Source: Ursus arctos (Eukaryota; Chordata; Mammalia; Carnivora; Ursidae). From it: a stretch of DNA of 64,000 nt. Below are positions 33,720 to 45,265 of the stretch, one piece after another (the stretch's first letter is position 1; each line of letters starts with the position of its first letter). The translations under genes and the position numbers were made by a program. The stretch spans positions 8,756,566 through 8,820,565 of the forward strand of contig NC_079873.1 of assembly GCF_023065955.2 (NCBI RefSeq), given 5' to 3'. The notes beneath the pieces were generated by a model. It searched no databases, was not told the origin of the DNA, and worked only from the letters and a program-made list of their open reading frames with translations.

Positions 33720-34250
33720 ATTTATAGAACTCATTTGAAAATTAAATAGAGCTGTTTCTTTCTTTCCCCAGTTGTTGCAAAGAGCTAATAAACATGTTGA
33801 TGGTTTATATTATTTCGTAACTATTTGCCTAGGTATCGATTATTGCCCAGAGATTTGTTGTCTTTCACTGCTGTAGGCGTTTTTCTTTTTTTCCCCCTCC
33901 CTCTCAGGCCATTGTGCTTCTGGCTATAATCCTCCTGTCCTTACAGCCTGCCAAACTGCAGCTCCTCTCGGGTGCCAGGTTTTCCTTATAATCCTCATTC
34001 TGACTGATGAGAGATTTGCCGAGAAGTTGGCCCGCACGTACACTACAGTGTGTGCCTCATTGACAGTGCACATGGAACATTTTGGATAACCCTAGAAGGT
34101 TATATTCATCGGCCATTGTATGAGAATGATTAAGATCACGTCGGTAATTAAACAACAGTCTCTTGTCCTTCTTTGGTTTAGCTCAGAGCTGTGTGCGTGT
34201 TGGTGCCAAAATGTTTTTGTTGAATGGATGAATAATGAATAATGTTGACT
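33720..34250. other. Candidate conserved noncoding element
   Basis: Repeat-free and rich in developmental transcription-factor-like words: TAGAACTCATTTGAAAATTA, GGTATCGATTATTGCCCAG and CGGTAATTAAACAACAG. It has no open frame of 60 codons. Its character is that of a deeply conserved enhancer, but conservation cannot be seen in one sequence. Confidence 0.35.
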
Positions 34251-34497
34251 TACATCAAGCTGTGTTTCACCTTTCTGGAGTGGCCCTGCGTGTGGCTATG
34301 TAAGCATCCTGCCCTTCGAGGGAATAACTTCACCTGTAAGAAACACTTGGGGGACTGGTGTCGCATTTGGTTTGGAGGTTCGTTGTGAAAACACTTCTAC
34401 ATCTGCTGTGGTGCTGGGCATACTTCCCGGCATGCTCGGGTCCAGCCCTTGGGGCAGGACTGGCCTCGGGACATAAGGAGAAAGAGGGTCTTGGATG

Positions 34498-34937
34498 CTT
34501 CTACTCGGTGGAATAGTGTCCCCCCTAAGATTCATGTCCTGGTAACCACGAATGTGACCTTATTTGGAAATAGGTTCTTTGCAGGTAGAATAAAGGTAAG
34601 ATGAGGCTGTATGGGTTTAGTGCGGCCCTGATGTAATGAGAGTGGAAGAGGGCCAGTGAAGAGAGCAACATGGAGACACCAAGAGAAGGAGACAGAGGTG
34701 GAGACAGGAAGTAATGCAGCTGTAAACCAGGGATTGTCCACAACTTCTAGAAAATGGGAGGGGAAAAGGAAAGTTTATTAATCTAGAATTTTCCCCTGGA
34801 GCCTTCAAAGGGAACATGGCCCTGCTGACAACTTGAGTTCAGACTTCTGGCTTCTAGTTTGTGAGAGAACAAATGTCTGTTTTCTAAGCCCCCTGATTTT
34901 GGGTCATTTATTATGGCAGCCCTAAGAAACTAATACA
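34498..34937 (+). mobile_element. MLT1-type solo LTR (ERVL-MaLR)
   Basis: Begins near GGAATAGTGTCCCCCCTAAG and passes ATGTGACCTTATTTGGAAAT, CAAAGGGAACATGGCCCTGC and GACTTCTGGCTTCTAG. It ends GGCAGCCCTAAGAAACTAAT plus ACA. Length about 440 bp, near full; no internal retroviral sequence adjoins it. Confidence 0.85.
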
Positions 34938-35935
34938 GTGTCCCCTACTTCTGGCAATGTCCCCCTTTCTTCCTTAGTGTCTGGCACTCCCTGGGTCTCC
35001 TACACCCTATTATCTTATTGCTTCACCAATGTATGAGTCAAGGTTGAATAAGGTAAGCAGAAACCACTCTAGGTATATTGAGCAGGAAAGGATTGAATAT
35101 AGAGAATTATTGGCTTGTGCACTGTGGGAAGAATGAGGGATCAAAAGTCAGGGAAACCTTTCTAGTGTCCAGAGCTCGGGAAGTACAGGGAAGGCAAGAG
35201 ACCACTACCTGGTGTTTCAGCAGCCTTCAGCACTTACTGGGGGGACTTCCAGGAAGCTGCTTGGAAGAGCCCAGCAAAACTCTGCATTTATCGTCAGCTC
35301 CTGCTGCTGTCAGTGAACAGAGTCTTCTCTCTTCGGCTACCACGTCTCTGGGATTGACTTCCATTGGTAGAATGTAAATGGAGCCTTGCTGCAAAGGGGA
35401 TGCTGGGAACTGTAGTTTCCAGGCTTCCAGCCCCGGGGCACTGTGGAGAGTGTTGAAGGGCAGGGACAGAACTAAGTACAGGAGAGGATATCCTGCTTAG
35501 CCATCTTAATTTTGTTCCCCTCAAAATGAGAACAAAAGTACTTGCTTCTCCGAAGGATTCTGATGACCTGTTCATTTACACCAAGGCATTAAGGACCAAC
35601 AATACTCTCAAATGTTTGTTCTCCCACAAATATTTGCTCTTTGGTAAGCCCAAAGATTTAATTCAAAGAAGTGAATCAATTTATTTGACACCTAGTTGGA
35701 ATGGGGCCACACTAACAGCAGTGTTTTCTGAGGAGTCTGCAGAGATAGAAAGAAATTGTAGGTGGAAATCTGTGCTCTTCAGGCTCTTAATCCAGTTTGG
35801 CCTTCTCTTTGTGCACACACTGATATTTGGTTCCATTGCTCTCCTTTTGTTTTTGTTTGAATACATCGGTGAGAGACACATTCACTGTCTTCTGGTTAAA
35901 TAGTGAAATTCCTCTGAATAGTCTATTAGTAGTGG
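34938..35935. other. Single-copy stretch
   Basis: A 125-codon plus-strand frame (35526-35903) ends in a hydrophobic segment (LLIQFGLLFVHTLIFG). No homologue recognised and no supporting exon signals seen; most likely chance. Confidence 0.4.
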
Positions 35936-36168
35936 ATATCAGTGGGGCAGTTTTTCTCCCCACCCCACCCCCCACCGACTCCCACCTGCCATCTCTCCAG
36001 GGCACATCTCGTGCAGTGTCTAGAGACATTTTGGCGTTCACAACTGGAGTAGAGGGGATGCTGCCGGCCTTGAGTGGGTAGAGGTCGGGGATGCTGTTAA
36101 CCACCCCCCCATGCATAGAGGACCGCCCCACCATGAAGACCGATTCCGCCCCGAATGTGGTTGGAGGG
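35936..36168 (-). mobile_element. MER20-type hAT fossil
   Basis: CTAGAGACATTTTGGCGTTC, then ACAACTGGAGTAGAGG, GATGCTGCCGGCC and GATGCTGTTAACC in antisense MER20 order. A C-rich variant near 35958-35975 sits at its start. Confidence 0.78.
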
Positions 36169-37959
36169 AAAAGGTGAGGTAGATCTTCATTATTGTGACC
36201 CTTTTCTAACCTCGGGTCATCTGTAATGCTACTGCCGCCAGTGTCGTCCAACGGTCCGCTGCCTTAACCCCTTCACTGTCTGACGTAGGTAGCCTGCCGA
36301 AAGGTGAGGCCAGCAGTCTGCCCCTGGCCTCCCAGTGCAGAAGCGACGTGCTGGCAGCATGTCCCCTCCCTCTGAACCCCTCTTTGGGTTGGTTCCATTC
36401 TGAGATCCCCACTCTTTCAAAGCCTCCTTCCTCCCACAGTCTGGAAACAGCCTGTCTGTCAGTTTGCCTGAGTTTTCTGAAGGGTCTCGGGGTCTCATCA
36501 CATGGCTGAGAGGCTTATTCTCCTCTCTTCCCCTTATCGCTCTCCCTTTCACCCCTGCCCTTTGCCAAATGATCTGTGCCTTGACATTTTCAACGCTCTC
36601 ATCTTCACTGCCTCCGCTGGAGAAAAGCTGATGCTGTAGAAATCTGCTCTTCTCCCCAAATCCCACCCTGCTCATTCACGCACACTTGGTCCCCGATGCC
36701 CAGGGTGCTCTCCTGAATTTGCACAGGTTGTAAATGGCCCCATTTGTGAATTGGGCTAATTGTCTTCATTTGTTCATTTGCTTCATGCTGGAGGAGTCCC
36801 TTCTCTGGGTTACTAAAGACTAAATTCTTAGAGGGCAAACACAAGGCCCCCTGTAGTGCTCTGCCACCAACCCAGACACGAAATCAGGGCTAATTCGGTG
36901 CTAAAGAAAGACGATCTGATGGGGAAGGTGATGATAATCCAGGCTGGGAGGGACCTTGGAAAGCCCTGAGGCCTGTTCCCAGCACACACAGGCGGACTGC
37001 GTCACATCATCCACGACAGATGACGATCTGTCGGCTTTCAAAGAGTTCCAGAGAGGAAAATTTCACAACCTGTTCCAGCTATCTAACCTACATCTCCGGC
37101 CTCTTAAGGAATCAACATTGTGTAAAAATATAGAGTAATACCCTTTGAAATATGAGTTAAGATTTTCCTTATATATAAGAAATTTATACAGTACCGTGTC
37201 CCCTCAAGTTAAGAGGATTTTTATTTTTACCCGAAAAAATTGCTAAGCTAGGGCTTTTGGCAAAGGGGATTGGAATTCAGAATGCAAGAGTAGCTTGAAA
37301 AGATGATAGATTGGATGAGGTAAGAAAAAGAGTTTAATTCTTTCTCTTTACTCTCAGGGTGTTCCCACACAGCTGACTTCGAATGCCCAGAGCTCTTGGA
37401 GGATGACTCATATATTGGGGTGTTTATTTCTCTAAAGACGTCATCTCTCCTTCTGTATTAAAACGGTGCATTGTGCTGTTTCCTTCATAACTTCCTACAG
37501 GGCAGCTGTTAAATTAGGCGACTTCACGGGGCACTTCTGTCTACCTCAGCATTTCCCCTTTCAGCGTCGAAATGAGTTTTCAAGATTTGTGCAGTTTATT
37601 CAGCAAACAAGGATGGCGCTTCTCCTGTGTGCTCTAGCACCGTGTGGGCTAATTCTAGAATTGCAGAAGCAGACGCGGTCTTGACCTGGGAGGGGCTTTA
37701 GAGAGTCGAGCAGGGAACGTAGACGTGTAAATAAGGAAGTTCGGGAAAGGCCTGTGGGCTCCATGTAACAGGATGCGCAAGATAAAATGGGAAACGTTTG
37801 GTATGTAACTTTCTAGTGAGTGTGCTTCTGTGCATTCTTCAAGAACATACGCCTTTAAACCGAGATAAACCTGGTGACATATCTGGTCGTCGTGGCTGTG
37901 TGATCTTTCTGAGCCCGAGAATCTACCCTTGCAAATGGAAAGAAATCGTATGTGCCTTA
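36169..37959. other. Single-copy block, GC-richer and pyrimidine-rich
   Basis: Around 36240-36720 the plus strand is C/T-rich, which produces overlapping long minus-strand frames (148 codons at 36229-36675 and 79 at 36605-36844). These have no recognisable domain. No repeat identified. Confidence 0.4.
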
Positions 37960-38092
37960 AAGATCATTGTGATGATTAAATTAGATCAAATTAAGTTAAG
38001 TTAAATTAAATTAAATGAGATAACCGGCTTTAAAAGTGCTAAGCAAAGGGCCTACTACTGGGTAGGTACTTTATAAATGTCATTTCTATCTT
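37960..38092 (+). mobile_element. MIR 3' fragment with (TTAAA)n expansion
   Basis: GATGATTAAATTAGATC, then an ATTAA-rich tandem patch, GAGATAACCGGC, AAAGTGCTAAGCAAAGGGCC and GGTAGGTACTTTATAAATGT. This is the MIR 3' end with a small internal microsatellite. Confidence 0.8.
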
Positions 38093-38557
38093 CTCTGTTG
38101 GATGATTCAAAGATATCGTAAAGGACTTTTATTCTTTTCTTGACGGGGGGCAGGTCACCTCCTGGTTTCAAAACTACCTTCCTGCATATGGGGACTCTGC
38201 CAAGTCATGAGGCAGAGCCCACCCTACCATAAAATCTGAAGATGCCACAGACTCACCTCTCCAGCCTTCCCTCAAGGCAGCCAGGGGCGGGGCATGTGGC
38301 CAGCCAGGCACACCCACGCCTGTCCTTGAATTAGTGGCTCTCGGTCTGGAGAAGCAGGGGCCACGAGTGTCTATTCTGATGCGAAGTCACGTTGGTTGTA
38401 GCCAGTGTCCCTGGTCCTTCGAGGTCTCAACGGCTGTAGTTGTAGCAGATGCAGCTTAAGTCCACACTGGTGGTATCCACCGTGCAAGTTTCAGTGTCTG
38501 TCCTCAGTGGCAGTAGCGGTGACTTTAGTGTTTCGATCTCTGATGTGACTATTTTCT
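38093..38557. other. Single-copy stretch
   Basis: No frame of note and no repeat recognised. Confidence 0.4.
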
Positions 38558-38747
38558 TTTAAAGATTTTTTTAATTTGTTTGAGAGCAAGCGCACGAGCA
38601 AGAGAGAGCAAGAGGAGGGGCAGAGGGAGTGGGAGAAGCAGGCTCCCACTGAGCAGGGAGCCTGACGTGGGGCTCGATCCCAAGACCCTGGGATCATGGC
38701 CTGAGTGGAAGGCAGACGCTTCACTGACTGAGCCACCCAGGTGCCCC
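38558..38747 (-). mobile_element. Long CAN SINE
   Basis: AAAGATTTTTTTAATTTGTT, then GAGCAAGCGCACGAGCAAG and GCCACCCAGGTGCCCC. The TSD is weak (TGTGACTATTTTCTTTT on the left, TGTGACTTTTAATG on the right). It marks the end of the 7.4 kb SINE-free zone. Confidence 0.95.
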
Positions 38748-38865
38748 TATGTTGTGACTTTTAATGTTGACCCTGGGGGCATTGCCTCCAACCCTGGGTC
38801 TCAAGACCTTCGTGAACAGCCTTCATGAAGAACCCTTTTTCCTTTCATTAATCCCTTTGAGTTTA

Positions 38866-39198
38866 TTTTTTTAAAGTTTATTTATTTAAGTAATCTCCAC
38901 ACCCAACATAGGGCTCGAACCCACAACCCCAGCATCAAGAGTTGCATGCTCTTCTTTTTTTTTTTTTTAAAGATTTCATTTATTTATTCGACAGTGATAG
39001 AGACAGCCAGTGAGAAAGGGAACACAAGCAGGGGGAGTGGGAGAGGAAGAAGCAGGCTCATAGCGGAGGAGCCTGATGTGGGGCTCGATCCCAGAACGCT
39101 GGGATCACGCCCTGAGCCAAAGGCAGACGCTTAACCGCTGTGCCACCCAGGCGCCCCAAGAGTTGCATGCTCTTCTGACTGAGCCAGCTGGGTGCCCC
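38866..39198 (-). mobile_element. Short CAN SINE, host of a nested SINE
   Basis: AAGTAATCTCCACACCCAAC, then GGGCTCGAACCCACAACCCC and GAGTTGCATGCTCTTC. After the insert it resumes with TGACTGAGCCAGCTGGG and TGCCCC. The outer TSD is TTTGAGTTTA on the left and TTTGAGCTTA on the right. Confidence 0.95.
38955..39157 (-). mobile_element. Young long CAN SINE nested in a short SINE
   Basis: Young body CCAGTGAGAAAGGGAACAC and GAAGAAGCAGGCTCATAGCG. The 18-base TSD AAGAGTTGCATGCTCTTC is identical at 38937-38954 and 39158-39175, and is itself tRNA-head sequence of the host. Confidence 0.97.
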
Positions 39199-39211
39199 AT
39201 TTTTGAGCTTA

Positions 39212-39747
39212 TGTTATCCACATCTTGTTTCTGATGCTCACAACTCGAACTGGACTGATAAAAATATTGTTACAATTGTCATAATAAGTTTTTTGGTTAT
39301 GCAGTGATATCTTATATGGTAGCAAAGAAGGAAAGACTGTTCCGTTCTATATTAAATTGACCCTTATGACTATCCTTTCTCACTTAGTTTGCATTTTCTG
39401 TTTTTCAACCCTTCTACATCGTTCTTTATTGTTACATGTCATTTCTTATTAGAAAACTAACAGTGTCCCAGACTTTCAATTCTTTTGATGCTAGATCAAC
39501 ATGACGGGGAGATATACCTTGTAGAATTGCCAAAACCTACAGTGCCATATGCAGAGAGAAAACAATTGTGACTTTCTGTTTTTGGCATGAAAAGCAATGC
39601 CTCACTACTCTTCATCAATATTCTATTTTAAAACCTGACTATTAAGCCCCAAAGCTCTTTGCCGTAGATAGAAATTTTTCAGTATTTTAACCAAAGCTGT
39701 GAATTAGAAAAAAGAATACCTCTTTAATTAAAAAACAACAAAAACAG
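39212..39747. other. AT-rich single-copy stretch
   Basis: No repeat or gene recognised. Confidence 0.4.
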
Positions 39748-39841
39748 GGGCACCTGCTGCTGGCTCAGTCAGTAGAGCACTTGACTCTTGATCTTGCAAG
39801 ACCTGCAGTGGGCATAGAGCTTACTTAAAAAAAAAAAAAAA
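39748..39841 (+). mobile_element. Short CAN SINE, degraded
   Basis: GGGGCACCTGCTGCTGGCTC, then TAGAGCACTTGACTCTTGAT, GTGGGCATAGAGCTTAC and A(15). The B-box region has lost GGTTCAAGCC. Flanks AACAACAAAAACAG and AACAACAAAAAACAG form the TSD. Confidence 0.9.
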
Positions 39842-40599
39842 TTAACAACAAAAAACAGTTAATCAAAAGTAAATTTCCAAGGTTTTGTTTTATAATGCAC
39901 TGGCAGTGTATTATACTATCATTGGACTAACCATTTTGCTAATAACCATTATAAATTCAAAATCATAACCTGTAAAAACAATTATTTGAAAGCTCTCTGG
40001 AGAACAACAGAAGCCAGCAGGAACTGCAGTGCATATGAGCCTTCACAGAAGAGGAGCACATTAGGTGAGATGCACACGTCACTCTTTTCAGGGGACGATG
40101 CTTCCCCGTTCATGGAGCACACAGGACAGACCTCAGGCAGAAAGCGACATTCTAATTAAGTGGAGGACTTAGGGGATGAGAGTTCAGGGCTGCTGAAACA
40201 CCTGGAATTTGAGAGGGAATCCTGGCAAGGGGGAACCCCAAAATCTACATACAAATCTCTGGTTGGTCCCTAAACTGTGCATGTGCAGGTATGGCTCCAA
40301 GAAACACAACAGGAAACAGTAGTTGGGAAGTTAAAGACCTGAGCAGAGATTTTACCGGCTGCCTGGCGCTGGGAAAATAGAGATTGGAGTACAAGTCCTG
40401 CCAAGTGGTAGGAGTTTGGTAAACCCTTACAGGTTTTCTTTGGAGGCCTAGAGGAGCCGCCTTAGGAGTAGGGACTGTGTTCAGGAATGAGGACTGTGCT
40501 CTTGAAGTAAGGACAAAACTGAGATAGACCCATCCTAAGAGACCTAAAAACCGGTCCTCTATAGAATTAAAGTGATCCTCTAGTGGTATAATTGCCTGT
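39842..40599. other. Single-copy stretch, possibly old L1
   Basis: No named element could be assigned. The downstream part leads into L1-like sequence, so its right half may belong to the same old insertion. Confidence 0.35.
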
Positions 40600-41140
40600 T
40601 ACGACAAAAATTAACATACTTCAGAGGAAGATAACAGAATCCAGACTGTATACAACATACCGTCAGTAATGTCAGTATGTAATTACAAGTTATTAGGCAT
40701 ATAAGAGCCAGGAAAATGTAACCCGTCATCAAGAAAAAAAAAAATCAAGAGCTGAAGATCCACAAGTCACCCAGATGTTGGAATTAGCCAACAGGGCCTT
40801 TAAAATAATTACTATAATGTGTTTAAAAAATTTTTTTAGAGGTTTTACTTATTTATTTGAAAGAGAGAGAGAGAACACAGAGGGGAAGTGAGAGGGAGAA
40901 GCAGACTCCCTGCTGAGCAGAGAGCCCAATGTGGGGCTTAATCCCAGGACCCTGAGATAGTGACCTGAGTCGAAGACAGACGCTTAAGCAACTGAGCCAC
41001 CCAGGCACCCCATTATGTTTAAAAAATTATAGGAAAAAATGGGTATAGTGGGTAAAAAAGATGTGGAATTTCAGTAGGGTGAAGGAAACTTAAAAAAAAA
41101 AAAAAGAACCAAACAGAAATCCTAGAAGAGGGAAGTAATA
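40600..41140 (+). mobile_element. Ancient L1 (L1M) 5'-region fragment
   Basis: CCCAGATGTTGGAATTAGCC, then AACAGGGCCTTTAAAATAAT and, after the SINE, GAACCAAACAGAAATCCTAG match an old mammalian L1 motif. Interrupted by the SINE at 40834-41011. Confidence 0.6.
40834..41011 (-). mobile_element. Long CAN SINE inside L1M fragment
   Basis: TTTTTAGAGGTTTTACTTAT, GA-rich body, head ending GCCACCCAGGCACCCC. Flanks ATAATGTGTTTAAAAAAT and ATTATGTTTAAAAAATTA form an imperfect TSD. Confidence 0.94.
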
Positions 41141-41265
41141 TTATGTATTTGTTATCCTGTTCATTTTGGTATCCTTTCCAATGCCTTTGTGCCAAATAGA
41201 ATTGTTTATCCAGAGTTGATTATCAATTATATATAAGATAAATTTCTTTACATCCATAAATTTGG

Positions 41266-41472
41266 GTTTCTTTCTTTCTTTCTTCCTTCCTTTCTTTTTT
41301 AAAGATTTTATTTATTTATTTGAAAGAGAGAGAGAGAGAGAACAAGCAGGGAAGAGCGGCAGAGGGAGAGGGAGAAGCAGGCTCCCTGCTCGTGGGGCTC
41401 GATCCTAGGACCCTGGGATCATGACGTGCGTCAAAGGCAGCTGCTTAACTGACTGAGCCACCCAGGTGCCCC
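41266..41472 (-). mobile_element. Long CAN SINE with (TTTC)n tail, B-box deletion
   Basis: TTTC/TTCC repeats at 41266-41297 run into AAAGATTTTATTTATTTATT. The body passes from CTCCCTGCTC straight to GTGGGGCTCG, missing the usual AGCAGGGAGCCTGA. The head ends GCCACCCAGGTGCCCC. Confidence 0.94.
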
Positions 41473-41657
41473 TCTTTCTTTAACTCATATAAAAATTGGC
41501 AGATAATACCTTATTATACTATCATATAAGTTTACAGTAAATTCATGTAATAATGTATCTAAGTACATTTTGAATACAGTTGAGGATATTATTTCAATTA
41601 AGCCACTCTACCCAATTTAATACAATTATCTATTGCATTTACCTTGTTTATTTATTT

Positions 41658-41847
41658 ATAAAGATTTATTTATTTATTTATTTTAGAGAGAGAGCCTGCA
41701 AGTAGGGGATGGGAGAGAGGGAGAGAAGCAGACTTCCCGCTGCGTGCGGAGACCATGTGGTATATCCATGAGCCATGATCTGGAGATCATGACCTGAGCC
41801 GAAATCAAGAGCGGGACGCCCGACCGACTGAGCCACCCAGGCGCCCC
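41658..41847 (-). mobile_element. Long CAN SINE, diverged
   Basis: (TTTA)n tail, GAGAGAGAGCCTGCAAGTAG body, disturbed middle (GGTATATCCATGAGCC) and intact head CCACCCAGGCGCCCC. Confidence 0.93.
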
Positions 41848-42124
41848 TTTACCACCTATATTTAAAATGTGAAGAGTAAAATTATGGAAAAATTCTATTA
41901 GCAAAGTCTTTGGCAAGATTATGAAATAATTGGAAGAAACTACAATGATGATGAATCAATTTGGTAGGGTGGTTTCACCTATTTAGAATTAGCTAACTGA
42001 AGTAAGTTAGCTTTCAGTAGATGTTTAACTTGTTGATTTTAATCATCAAATATAAAAATTATTTGTGACGTTAAGGATCTTAAAACCCAGTGTAACTAAA
42101 CTCTAATGGACTTTGTCATTTTAA

Positions 42125-42350
42125 AGATTTATTTATTAATTTGAGAGAGAGAGAGAGAGAGAGCACAGCTGCACGTGAGCAAGCGGAGGGAGGGCCAGAA
42201 ATGGTGGGAAAAGGAGAGGGAAAGAATCTCGAACAGACACTGTGCTGAGCGTGGACCCGGGTGTGGGGCTCGATCTCATGACCCTGAGATCATGACCTGA
42301 GCCTAAACCAAGAGCTGGTTGCATAACTGACTGAGCCACCGAGGTGTCCC
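42125..42350 (-). mobile_element. Long CAN SINE
   Basis: AGATTTATTTATTAATTTG, (GA)n, CGAACAGACACTGTGCTGAG, head ending GCCACCGAGGTGTCCC. The TSD is GACTTTGTCATTTTAA on the left and GACTTCTGTCATTTTAA on the right. Confidence 0.95.
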
Positions 42351-42367
42351 AGACTTCTGTCATTTTA

Positions 42368-44471
42368 AATTGGTGTAGTTGCTACAGTATCTTGTTTTCC
42401 TCATCCTTCCTGTGAATTGGTCCAGTGTATCTTACATCAATGTATAAATTATTTCTGATCATAAAATATTTCCTTAATTATCTATAAAGTAGTACGGGGG
42501 TTTTAATCTGGAATTCGTAAAACTAAAAGCAGACATTGCTATATCTTTTCAATTTTACAGAGTAATATATTAAAAAGTATATTTTTCGAGATTAACTCTA
42601 AATGTTTTTTGTCAGTTTCATGTTGGACATTTGAACGAGCAAACCAAAAACCAATACCATGTACTATTTTCACTTCATCAAAGAACTAACTCTGCAGAAC
42701 CAAAAATTAATTGAGGAAACCATAATAACAAGAGAAACTGAAATCCTCCATAAGCAAGAACTAGAGACATTTTACAGTCACATGTATTTCTATATACACC
42801 AACAGACCTCATTTTTCTTTTCCTACTGCAGAATATTGGACACCTCCTCACTTAACCCAAATCTACAGATTACCATTTGCAAACCCCTGCTGTGGTGTGA
42901 TGGGCTTCAGTGTAGTGGGTGGGTGTGGTGGGTGGGAGCGGGTAAGTCTGTGAGTCCCTTGAATGTGTTTGCAAAAATGTATCTATCTATACACATTGGT
43001 CCTTTTCTGGGAAGAGGATTTGTAACTTTCAGATGATTATCAATTGTGTCCTTGATTCCAAAAAGAATAAGAATCCGTACGAATAGTCTTTTTCAGTACT
43101 GACAGTGGTGAATCCCTTTTGTTTCCTTGTTGCTCTGAACTTTTAATAATTGACAAAAAGAACTCAGTTTAAAGGGATATTCATTTGGTCATTTCTTAGG
43201 ATCCTTTCACGTATAAAAAACTGAGATGATACATCAGTATCAAATGGTGCTTTTGTAAAATATGATAGCTGTTGCCGTATTCTCATAGGTACCACTTAAG
43301 TGACAGTTGCTCGGTTTTCTTTCTGCAGTGGTGCCTTTGGGAAGAATGATCGGCCCTGTGACTTTGAGCATATTAATGTATTATGCCCACCTTATTCAAG
43401 AGAAGATTTAAAGCACTTCCTAAATCCATGCACAAAACAATAAGACAACATGTAAAGTATGTGATAAAAGCAAGTATACAAGAAACTTAGATTAAAAAAA
43501 ATGATTTGAAGCCAAATGTTAGTACCTAAAACATGTGCCTCAGGCCCCCGCACTTTTGCTCGATGTGCAATTCAAAATTGAATCCAGTCAATCTTCACAG
43601 TAATCAGCACAAAGGGGACAGTTAGTGGGGTTAGAGCGGGGAAAGAATGCGGGTCAGCAAAACTAGCTTGAACCTGCAGAGTCTGGCTTGAATGAGCACA
43701 AGCCCATTTGGGCTAGCACAGGCCAGGGTGACCTGGTTGGAAGCAGAGGCGTGAGGCCTCCTTCCCCCAGATGGTGGAGTGCTTCTGGCTTCTGTTAGCA
43801 GGGAGAGCTCCTGGGAGAGAGAACGAGGGCGAGTCCACACCTACTCCTTCTGGAGCCCAGGAGTCTATCCTACCCCACTTCTGCCACTTCCCTCCACAGT
43901 CTCCTCGATGGCTGTCCCCTTCCCTCCTTCCCTCCTTTCCATTCTTCCTTCTGTAAGTATTTCCTGAACCCCCAGGGTGCCTGCTGCTCTGCTGGGAGAA
44001 AGTTGGCCTCTGAGGAAGCTGATGGTCTTCTAGAGAAGTCAGCAATGACCCTCGGAGTGAAAAGTGATCTACCAAGGGAGGTAAAGTGTCCCTAGGGAAC
44101 CTGCCTTCGTGCTGTCACGTGTTAATCTGTAAATGATTGGAATATTTGGCAAAGAGAAATCCACATATTTGAGGGACTTTAGAGTTGCATTGGCTGGTTC
44201 TGCGGGAGCCTGAAATCACCCCCGATTTAAATTTGGGCCGGCAATCAGACTGGGAGTGTGGACCTGCGAGGGAGACTTTCTGAAGGGGCTGGCCAGGCAA
44301 GAAGAGTGGGCAAGGATGTCCTCATCTCTCCTAAAAGACAAGGGGGTGTAGCTTCTTAGCACACATTTCCAGAGAGCTTGGCAGTGCTCCCAACGAGCAC
44401 AGTCTGACGTTTTGGAGACCCTGCCGGCTGTCATCGTGTGTCACTGCTGGAACCCTTCCCTCTCGCACACC
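42368..44471. other. Single-copy block without SINEs
   Basis: A 125-codon plus-strand frame (42659-43036) and a 120-codon minus frame (43713-44075) have no recognised domain. A G-rich patch (GGGTGGGTGTGGTGGGTGGG) lies at about 42918-42940. No transposon identified. Confidence 0.4.

Positions 44472-44516
<45 letters not shown>
44472..44516 (+). repeat. (CA)n microsatellite
   Basis: About 22 pure CA units. Confidence 0.97.
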
Positions 44517-44518
<2 letters not shown>

Positions 44519-45265
44519 AAAGAAGGGGGAAATAAAACCTGCAGTTTGAATTTAGAAGTACGAGAGAAAGTGACAGCCTTAACATTCGCCAAATTTAAAG
44601 AGACAACATTAAATGGTAAGTTGTATTTTAAGATTTCAAACGCCGAAATGTTAGATTTTCAGAAATATGAAGGTTTTAAAATGTCAAAACTAGGCATTAA
44701 AAAAAAAATTCCACAGATGTAATTTCAAAGTGACAAAATGAAATAGCGTATCGTTCCGAAAGGTACTTTTGTGAAAATCAAGGTGTTTGATTTCAGCGGG
44801 TGATTGTTTCGTGGCTCTGGCATTTGTTTTACGTTCCCAGCAAGGACCAGGGAGAGAACAGCTTTGTGGACTATGGCAGAGTTGGAGTGACGGGCGTTTT
44901 TGTAGTTGTCATTAACAGGATTGAATCCACCAGGATGAATGGTGCGGGCGGGTTGCTTGAGCCTCTGGCTATACTCGAATTTTCTTTGATAAGCAACTAC
45001 AGGAGGACCTCTGGCAAGAAATGGTGGAACGGAGGGTTGGCTAAAGCGGCAGCATCTTCTCTAGACTTGGACTGTGTCTCCTGCTTCCTCCTGCTCTAGT
45101 TGCCAACCTCCCCCCCTTTTGCTCCACTTGGCTTACAGATCTGCTTACCAGCCCATGAGCTCTTTGATGTCGGAGGGAAGCCTGTGTGTATGGAAAGGAT
45201 TATTTACAGTAACTGCTTTTAACTTCGTATTTACTTTACTACAGTTACATTTGCAAAAATCCTAG
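44517..45265. other. Single-copy stretch
   Basis: A 99-codon plus frame (44800-45099) is unrecognised. No repeat seen. Confidence 0.4.

Noticed and set aside
35787..36251. 154-codon minus-strand frame, the longest in the window
   Set aside because: It runs through the MER20 fossil and its C-rich edge, so the frame is most likely accidental.
44331..44516. Cys-Val repeat frame
   Set aside because: Antisense translation of the (CA)n microsatellite.
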